A stretch of 11,545 nt of DNA. It comes from Gammaproteobacteria bacterium. Its GTDB lineage: Bacteria > Pseudomonadota > Gammaproteobacteria > Chromatiales > Chromatiaceae. The position numbers were made by a program, and so were the translations under genes. Of the stretch, positions 7,371-11,545 are shown one piece after another. The notes beneath the pieces were generated by a model. That model was not told the DNA's origin and made no database searches. It saw nothing but the letters and a program-made list of their open reading frames with translations. Positions within the stretch are counted from its first letter, which is position 1, and every line of letters begins with the position of its first letter. The DNA lies in contig JAGVUH010000344.1 of the NCBI GenBank assembly GCA_019136395.1, forward strand, positions 1 through 11,545. Direction: 5' to 3'.

Positions 7371-7529
7371 ATGACCGACATCGATCTCGCTGACTTCGAC
7401 ATCCATGAACTCAAGGAGATTTTTGACGATATCTTCTTTTTGCCCGACATTCACATCGACGAACTGGCCGACATGATGGAACTGGTCGACAACCTCATCC
7501 AGGTCTCCACAAGCTATCCTTGGTGCTAG
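7371..7529 (+). CDS. Acidic 52-residue mini-protein, unknown function
   Basis: This ATG-initiated frame of 52 codons ends in TAG and is preceded by GGGGAG (7357-7362) with 8 nt spacing, one of the best ribosome binding sites in the window. The peptide is strongly acidic, with 10 Asp and 4 Glu against 1 Lys. It looks like two related amphipathic helices (DIDLADFDIHELKEIFDD and DIHIDELADMMELVDN) joined at LPD, with the C-terminus STSYPWC. Codon third positions are mostly C or G, like neighbouring true genes, although the surrounding DNA is more AT-rich. It runs opposite to nadD and rsfS, so it is an independent unit. I recognise no family. Ideas, all inference, are a helical protein-binding adaptor, a nucleic-acid mimic or a peptide precursor. 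No modifying or partner gene is adjacent. Confidence 0.6.
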   Translation: MTDIDLADFDIHELKEIFDDIFFLPDIHIDELADMMELVDNLIQVSTSYPWC

Positions 7530-7535
7530 CCGAAC

Positions 7536-7562
7536 GTGGGAGATTCCAGTGGGATCTTCCAG
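7536..7562 (+). repeat. Short imperfect tandem repeat / hairpin after the acidic mini-ORF
   Basis: GTGGGAGATTCCAG is followed at once, sharing one G, by GTGGGATCTTCCAG, with 12 of 14 positions identical. The same bases can fold as GGAGATTCC-AGTG-GGATCTTCC with a two-base internal mismatch. It begins 7 bp after the mini-ORF stop, so it could act as a 3' end hairpin. There is no T-run. Confidence 0.3.
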
Positions 7563-7600
7563 CGTCCGGGGTGCGGATTGACCACGTGATAGGTAGCGTG

Positions 7601-7670
7601 AAATACCCCACTTAATTATTTAATTTTCAGTAGTTTATCTTTCCTCTCGTGACAATTAATCGATTTCGCC
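7601..7670. other. AT-rich patch downstream of nadD
   Basis: About 70 bases, including TTAATTATTTAATTTTCAG and GACAATTAATCGATT, are far richer in A and T than the rest of the window. The patch lies in the 187-bp spacer between the mini-ORF and the nadD stop. I could not assign a promoter with both boxes on either strand. It may mark an old insertion boundary or a silencing-type region. Confidence 0.35.
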
Positions 7671-7716
7671 AATCCCCCTGGCCTCGGTCCGCTGACATGG
7701 CGGAAAGGGCCCGGGA

Positions 7717-8493
7717 TCACTGCGGGCGGTAGAGACGCTGCTGGAGGATGTAATCCAACACGGGGTCGGGAAGCAGATAGCGCGGACTGAGCCCCTGGGC
7801 AACCAGACCACGGATGCGGGTCGCGGAGATGGCCAGTTGCGTCACCTCCTGAAACCAGACCCGCCCCGCGGGGGAGACGGTCAGATCCCTGACCTGGAAA
7901 CAGCGGCGCGGCTGAAGCCAGGCTTGCAGGCGTGGACTAAGTTCCCGACCGGATTCCACCGCGGGGGCTTGGTTACCCGCCGCGGATGCCTGGTCATCAC
8001 CCGCGGGGGTCTGGCCACACCTCGCGTTTGCCTGGTCACCCTCAATAGGTGCCAGGCCATCCTCCCCGTAAGCGGGACCGCCCTCATCCGCCCCGCCCGG
8101 GCGCCGCATGACGATCAGGTGGGCCAGGGCCAGAATGTCATCTGGCCGGTGCCAGGAGAGAAACCCGCGAAAGGCATCGGCCCCCACCAGCAGGCACAGG
8201 CCCACGGCCGGGCCTAACTCGATGCGCAGGTCCACCAGGGTATCGTAGGTATAGGATTCACCGACGCGCCGTAATTCCCGGTCGTCGATGCGGAGCCCCT
8301 CCGCCCCCTGGACCGCCAGGCACAGCATCGCCAGACGCTGTTCCGGGCTGGCCTGGGGCTGGGAGCGATGGACGGCCTGGCGCAGGGGGATCAGCCGCAG
8401 TTCCTCCAGCCCCAGCGCCTGGCGGACCTCCAGGGCCGGGCGCAGGTGGCCGAAATGGACCGGGTCGAAGGTCCCGCCCAGGACACCGATCAT
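7717..8493 (-). CDS. nadD: Nicotinate-nucleotide adenylyltransferase NadD with a repeat-rich insert
   Basis: NadD adenylates nicotinic acid mononucleotide to deamido-NAD+, an essential step of NAD synthesis. The protein has 258 residues (E. coli 213). The nucleotidyltransferase signature GGTFDPVHFGHLRPA is at residues 6-20, the middle block ESYTYDTLVDLR at 79-90, the acceptor region LLVGADAFRGFLSWHR at 101-116, and the second signature ISATRIRGLVAQG at 222-234. The C-terminus is FLVPD-like YLLPDPVLDYI. Between about residues 133 and 182 there is an insert rich in Gly, Ala, Asp and Gln (GDQANA, GDDQASA, GNQAPA) at a variable surface position of the family. The ATG at 8493 places GGTFDP at the usual distance from the N-terminus. 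An upstream TTG at 8541 adds 16 unlikely residues. proA lies upstream, with a 175-bp spacer that shows no clear signal. Confidence 0.95.
   Translation of the reverse strand: MIGVLGGTFDPVHFGHLRPALEVRQALGLEELRLIPLRQAVHRSQPQASPEQRLAMLCLAVQGAEGLRIDDRELRRVGESYTYDTLVDLRIELGPAVGLCLLVGADAFRGFLSWHRPDDILALAHLIVMRRPGGADEGGPAYGEDGLAPIEGDQANARCGQTPAGDDQASAAGNQAPAVESGRELSPRLQAWLQPRRCFQVRDLTVSPAGRVWFQEVTQLAISATRIRGLVAQGLSPRYLLPDPVLDYILQQRLYRPQ
7961..8060 (-). repeat. Degenerate tandem repeat inside nadD
   Basis: About four diverged units of roughly 21-24 bp share a CTGGTCA-type core on the plus strand (CTTGGTTACCC, CCTGGTCATCACCC, CTGGCCACACC, CCTGGTCACCC). They encode the Gly/Asp/Gln/Ala linker of NadD. 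Unit lengths remain compatible with the reading frame, which suggests growth by slippage followed by drift. Confidence 0.5.
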
Positions 8494-8668
8494 GTCGGTC
8501 CGACCTTCATCAGGGGCAGCGCTCCCCTCCCAATGAGGCAAGACGCCGGTGGGATATAGGTTCCTGGGCGGGTCGTTACGCCAGGGGGCGCAGCCGGAGA
8601 CCTGCCGCCCCGCTCCATGCCAGTACCCGACCCCGTTCTTTCAGTCCGGGGGGCTGGTTGCGGGGACT

Positions 8669-9943
8669 TCAGGCGCGCACCTCGCCATTACCAAGGACGA
8701 TGAACTTCACCGAGGTCAGCCCCTCCAGACCCACCGGGCCGCGGGCATGGAACTTGTCCGTGCTGATGCCGATCTCGGCGCCCAGGCCATACTCGAAGCC
8801 ATCGGCGAAGCGGGTGGAGGCATTGACCATGACCGAGCTGCTATCCACCTCCCGCAGGAAGCGGCGGGCGCGGCTGTAGTCCTCGGTGACGATGCTGTCG
8901 GTATGCTGGGAGCCATGGCGGGCGATATGGTCCATGGCCTCGTCTAGATCGGCGACGACCCGGATGGAGAGGATCGGGGCCAGGTATTCCGTATCCCAAT
9001 CCTCGGGGGTGGCAGGGATGGCCACCGGCACCAGTTGGCAGGTGGCGGGGCAGCCCCGCAGTTCCACCCCTTTGTCCCGCAGGGGCCCGGCCAGCAGGAG
9101 CAAGGCCTGGGCGGCGATATCCTCGGCCACCAGCAGGGTCTCCAGGGTGTTACAGGTGCCGTAACGCTGGGTCTTGGCGTTCATGACGATGGGCAGGGCC
9201 TTGGCGAGGTCGGCCCGGTCGTCGATGTAGACATGGCAGATACCATCCAGGTGCTTGATAACCGGAACCCGCGCCTCGCGGCTGATTCGTTCGATAAGAC
9301 CCTTGCCACCGCGGGGGATGATGACGTCCACATACTCGGGCATGGCGATCAGGGCACCGACGGCGGCACGGTCCCGGGTGGCGATGACCTGCACCCCGTC
9401 CGCCGGCAGGCCGGCGCTCTCCAGGCCGCGTTGCAAGCAGGCGGCGATGGCCTGATTAGAGTGGAAGGCCTCGGAACCACCCCGCAGGACGGTAGCGTTA
9501 CCCGACTTGAGGCACAGGGCGGCGGCGTCCGCGGTCACGTTGGGTCGAGACTCGTAGATGATGCCCACCACCCCCAGCGGCACCCGCATCCGCCCCACCT
9601 GGATGCCGGAGGGCCGGTAATTGAGGTCGAAGATGGCCCCCACCGGATCCGCCAGGGCGGCGACCTCCCGCAGACCAGCGATCATGGCGTCGATGCGCCC
9701 CGGGGTCAGTTCCAGGCGATCGAGCAGGGCCGCGTCCAGGCCCTGGGCGGCCCCGGCCTCCAGGTCCAGCCGGTTGGCGGCCAGGAGATCGGCCCGGCGG
9801 GCGTCCAGGTCGGCGGCGATGGCCAGCAGGGCCCGATTCTTGGCCGCGGTCTCGGCCCGGGCCAACAACCGCGACGCGGCGCGCGCCCGTTCGCCAACGG
9901 TATTCATATAGGCAGCGATATCGCTGATCGGGGTCTCGGACAT
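8669..9943 (-). CDS. proA: Gamma-glutamyl phosphate reductase ProA
   Basis: ProA reduces gamma-glutamyl phosphate to glutamate semialdehyde with NADPH, the second step of proline synthesis. It belongs to the aldehyde dehydrogenase superfamily. The 424 residues fit the family (E. coli 417). Conserved blocks are [20 protein letters not shown] (117-136), [16 protein letters not shown] (144-159), [13 protein letters not shown] (205-217), [14 protein letters not shown] (228-241), the catalytic cysteine Cys264 in [14 protein letters not shown], and the C-terminal [20 protein letters not shown]. The ATG at 9943 aligns with known ProA starts. The frame stays open to 10072, but the extra 43 residues are not ProA-like. 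The gene sits between holA and nadD, an arrangement I associate with Chromatiales-type gammaproteobacteria; in E. coli proA pairs with proB instead. No proB is in this window. Confidence 0.96.
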   Translation of the reverse strand: MSETPISDIAAYMNTVGERARAASRLLARAETAAKNRALLAIAADLDARRADLLAANRLDLEAGAAQGLDAALLDRLELTPGRIDAMIAGLREVAALADPVGAIFDLNYRPSGIQVGRMRVPLGVVGIIYESRPNVTADAAALCLKSGNATVLRGGSEAFHSNQAIAACLQRGLESAGLPADGVQVIATRDRAAVGALIAMPEYVDVIIPRGGKGLIERISREARVPVIKHLDGICHVYIDDRADLAKALPIVMNAKTQRYGTCNTLETLLVAEDIAAQALLLLAGPLRDKGVELRGCPATCQLVPVAIPATPEDWDTEYLAPILSIRVVADLDEAMDHIARHGSQHTDSIVTEDYSRARRFLREVDSSSVMVNASTRFADGFEYGLGAEIGISTDKFHARGPVGLEGLTSVKFIVLGNGEVRA

Positions 9944-10019
9944 GGCGGGAATTCCAAAAATTGAAGGCGTCGCGGCGGAACGGCCACGGTCGCGGATAAG
10001 GGCGAGGAATTGGGACGGG

Positions 10020-10030
10020 ATTTTATACCA
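10020..10030 (-). promoter_or_regulatory. Candidate extended -10 promoter for proA
   Basis: On the minus strand this reads TGGTATAAAAT, matching an extended -10 element (TGnTATAAT) at most positions. It lies about 77 bp upstream of the proA ATG. The region 17 bases further upstream shows no good -35 box, which is tolerable for extended -10 promoters. It would let proA be expressed apart from holA. Confidence 0.4.
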
Positions 10031-10098
10031 GACGTCCGTGCCTTTTCCGGTCGGAGTGGAGGCTCTGCTCAACCCGGCCGGGAGTGCCTAGCGTAAGG

Positions 10099-10128
10099 AG
10101 GTGTTCGTCAAGCCGACCTAAAACACCT
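10099..10128. other. Inverted repeat in the holA-proA spacer
   Basis: AGGTGTT and AACACCT form a perfect 7-bp inverted repeat around 16 bases. It overlaps TAAGGAGGTG (10094-10103), whose complement matches the 3' end of 16S rRNA. It lies in the 279-bp spacer between holA and proA. A second perfect palindrome, GTCCGGTCCGGAC, is at 10165-10177. Function is unknown. Confidence 0.35.
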
Positions 10129-10197
10129 GTAATACGCAGATATTTTTCAGCCTCCCCAGGCAATGTCCGGTCCGGACGGCCAAACAGGGCTCAGCGG

Positions 10198-10222
10198 TGT
10201 TCTAACTGGGTAATCCAGAACA
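10198..10222 (-). terminator. Weak hairpin just after holA, possible terminator
   Basis: TGTTCT and AGAACA pair across 13 bases immediately after the holA stop codon. An alternative fold uses CTGG-GTAAT-CCAG with TGTT/AACA. No T-run follows on the minus strand, so if it acts at all it is not a standard intrinsic terminator. Confidence 0.2.
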
Positions 10223-11188
10223 TCAGGTGGCGAGGGACGGCGCCAGCGGCGGAGATGGGCCCCCCGCCAAGGCATCACCAATGGCGTCCAGGGTCAGCCA
10301 GGGATCGCCGGTTGCCAGGCCCTTGATCTGCCGGTCGGCCAGGGCGCAATGGCCCAGGAGGAGTGGTAGGGTGGGGGCCGGCAGACGGCGCAGAACGGCC
10401 TTCACCGGGCCCTGGCGATTCTGCCAGACCCGCTCGGCGGCCAGGAAGGCGTCCAGGGCGCGGGTCCCCTCGCGAGCGGCGAAGGCGGCGCGGGCGAGGA
10501 GTCGCACCTCCCGGGCCAGGACCCAGAGTACCAGGGGTTCGGCGGTGCCCTCGGCCGCCAAACCCTGGATGATGCGGTGCATGCGGGCCCGATCCCCGGC
10601 CAGGGCGGCGTCGGGGATATCGAAGAGGTCGAAGCGGGCGCTGTCGGCGATGGCGCGGCCGAGTTGTTCAGCGGTCAAGGGACCCTGCCCCTGGAGGAGG
10701 GCCAGCTTGTCCACCTCCTGGGCGGCGGCGAGCAGGTTACCCTCCATCCGCTCCGCCAGCATGGCCGCCACCTCCGGTTCCGGGACCAGACCCCGCGCGC
10801 GCAGGCGCTGGCCGATCCAATCCACCAGGCGCTGGCCCGTCAGGGCCTGGACCTGGAGCAGGACCCCGGTCTGTTCGACGGTCTGGACCCACTTGGCCTT
10901 GAGCTCCTGATAGTCCAGGTTCGGGGCCAGGATCAGCAGGCGATGCTCCGGCCGGGGCTTCTGGCCGGCGAAGAGGAACAGGGACTGAGCGGCGACGGCG
11001 AGTTGGCCCCAGTCAAAATGACCCTCCACTTCCAGGACTTCACGCTCCGTGTAGCCCCGCTCGCGGGCCGCCCGCCGCACCAGGGTCGCGGCTTCGCCAA
11101 GCTGAAAAGGTTCGTCGCCACAGATCATGAACACGGGTGCCAGCCCCGAGGCGAGGTGGGCGGCCAATTGGGGGAAGGGGATGCGCAC
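10223..11188 (-). CDS. holA: DNA polymerase III subunit delta (HolA), with an internal gap
   Basis: Delta is the clamp-opening wrench of the Pol III clamp loader. The protein has 321 residues (E. coli 343). The N-terminal domain is seen in GLAPVFMICGDEPFQLGEA (15-33), the clamp-contact region in SLFLFAGQK (69-77), the middle domain in EGNLLAAAQEVDKLALL, and the C-terminal collar in ILHR-like MHRIIQGLAAEGTAEPLVLW and ERVWQNRQGPVKAVLRRLP. In E. coli the conserved Phe of the clamp-contact motif and the Trp of AAW are 52 residues apart. Here the equivalents, Phe73 and Trp100, are 27 apart. About 25 residues, a beta strand and helix of the first domain, are thus absent, though the frame is intact. 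The start is GTG, 3 bp after the lptE stop, implying tight coupling. The lptE-holA pair is conserved. Confidence 0.93.
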   Translation of the reverse strand: MRIPFPQLAAHLASGLAPVFMICGDEPFQLGEAATLVRRAARERGYTEREVLEVEGHFDWGQLAVAAQSLFLFAGQKPRPEHRLLILAPNLDYQELKAKWVQTVEQTGVLLQVQALTGQRLVDWIGQRLRARGLVPEPEVAAMLAERMEGNLLAAAQEVDKLALLQGQGPLTAEQLGRAIADSARFDLFDIPDAALAGDRARMHRIIQGLAAEGTAEPLVLWVLAREVRLLARAAFAAREGTRALDAFLAAERVWQNRQGPVKAVLRRLPAPTLPLLLGHCALADRQIKGLATGDPWLTLDAIGDALAGGPSPPLAPSLAT

Positions 11189-11191
11189 GGC

Positions 11192-11545
11192 CTAGGGACG
11201 GGCGGACTTACCGGCCGCGGGCTCAGACGCCTGGCTGGGTTTCCTGTCCTTGGGCAGGGCGGCGCGCAACATGGCCAGGATCTGATTGGCGGCGTCCTGG
11301 GCCATGTCGTTATAGATGATTTCCGCCTCCAGCTGCTTACCCAGCACCTCGACGTCCGCGTCCTCGAAGGAGCGCGACAGCTCCAGACGCTGTGGCGCGA
11401 CCAGTTCCTTGCCGCCAGACTCGCGGGCGTCGAAGCGGACATCGAGGAAGATCTCGGTGGCGATGATCTTGCCGTTGCGGTCCAGGGCCCCGACCCGGGA
11501 GCGGCGGGACTCGCCCAGGATGCGCACGATGGCGCGGGCTTCCCG
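11192..11545 (-). CDS. lptE: LPS-assembly lipoprotein LptE, C-terminal part (5' end outside window)
   Basis: The frame is open from the right edge to a TAG stop and gives about 117 residues of LptE (RlpB), the lipoprotein that plugs the LptD barrel and binds LPS. Family features are RILGESRRSRVGALDRNGKI near the start of the visible part, then EIFLDVRFDARESGG, LELSRSFEDADVEVLGKQLE and the helical DMAQDAANQILAMLRA. A charged, low-complexity tail (KDRKPSQASEPAAGKSARP) ends the protein. The signal peptide and lipobox lie outside the window. It is directly upstream of holA with 3 bp between them. In many proteobacteria leuS precedes lptE, so leuS is expected just beyond the window. Confidence 0.93.
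   Translation of the reverse strand, partial: REARAIVRILGESRRSRVGALDRNGKIIATEIFLDVRFDARESGGKELVAPQRLELSRSFEDADVEVLGKQLEAEIIYNDMAQDAANQILAMLRAALPKDRKPSQASEPAAGKSARP

Noticed and set aside
7212..7454. 80-codon minus-strand frame opposite the acidic mini-ORF
   Set aside because: It has a GTG start and irregular composition, and its first third is the complement of the better supported plus-strand gene.
7688..7704. TCCGC/GCGGA hairpin just after nadD
   Set aside because: The stem is 5 bp with no T-run, so it is not supportable as a terminator.
9035..9964. 309-codon open frame antisense to proA
   Set aside because: Composition is rich in Gly, Asp, Gln and His, typical of a GC-rich antisense shadow. 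proA motifs are complete on the other strand.
9944..10072. 43-residue N-terminal extension of ProA
   Set aside because: It is not similar to ProA N-termini and covers the likely proA promoter. The ATG at 9943 gives normal length.
10227..10910. 227-codon open frame antisense to holA
   Set aside because: It is Arg/Ser/Ala-rich low-complexity shadow sequence; holA is well supported.

Overview
This GC-rich window looks chromosomal and gammaproteobacterial. The gene order lptE-holA-proA-nadD-...-rsfS and the lptD-surA-pdxA-...-apaG-apaH block resemble purple sulfur bacteria and relatives (Chromatiales). That placement comes from remembered gene order and protein style, not a database search. Nearly all genes are housekeeping. 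No tRNA, rRNA, CRISPR array, transposase or phage gene was recognised.

Left arm, plus strand: the 3' end of lptD (LPS translocon barrel), surA (periplasmic chaperone for outer-membrane proteins, including LptD) and pdxA (vitamin B6 synthesis). In Escherichia coli the next gene is rsmA/ksgA. Here that place holds a two-gene minus-strand insert: a Gfo/Idh/MocA oxidoreductase resembling GnnA-type UDP-GlcNAc 3-dehydrogenases, and a 55-residue single-pass membrane protein. The plus-strand block then resumes with apaG and apaH.

Right arm, minus strand, read from the right edge: the 3' end of lptE (lipoprotein partner of LptD), holA (Pol III delta), proA (proline synthesis), nadD (NAD synthesis), a roughly 740-bp gap of weak coding character, rsfS (ribosome silencing factor) and folA (dihydrofolate reductase). 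folA converges on apaH with a 16-bp gap. The window is therefore where two conserved blocks meet tail to tail, one carrying lptD and the other lptE.

The oddest points are as follows. PdxA and HolA each lack an internal block of about 24-25 residues relative to E. coli, with the frame kept. NadD carries a linker of about 50 residues built from degenerate repeats. The nadD-rsfS gap contains a 52-codon, strongly acidic plus-strand ORF with a good ribosome binding site and a Tyr-Pro-Trp-Cys C-terminus. rsmA is absent from its usual place. No complete new multi-gene system is evident. The acidic mini-protein and the GnnA-like pair are the best candidates for undescribed biology.
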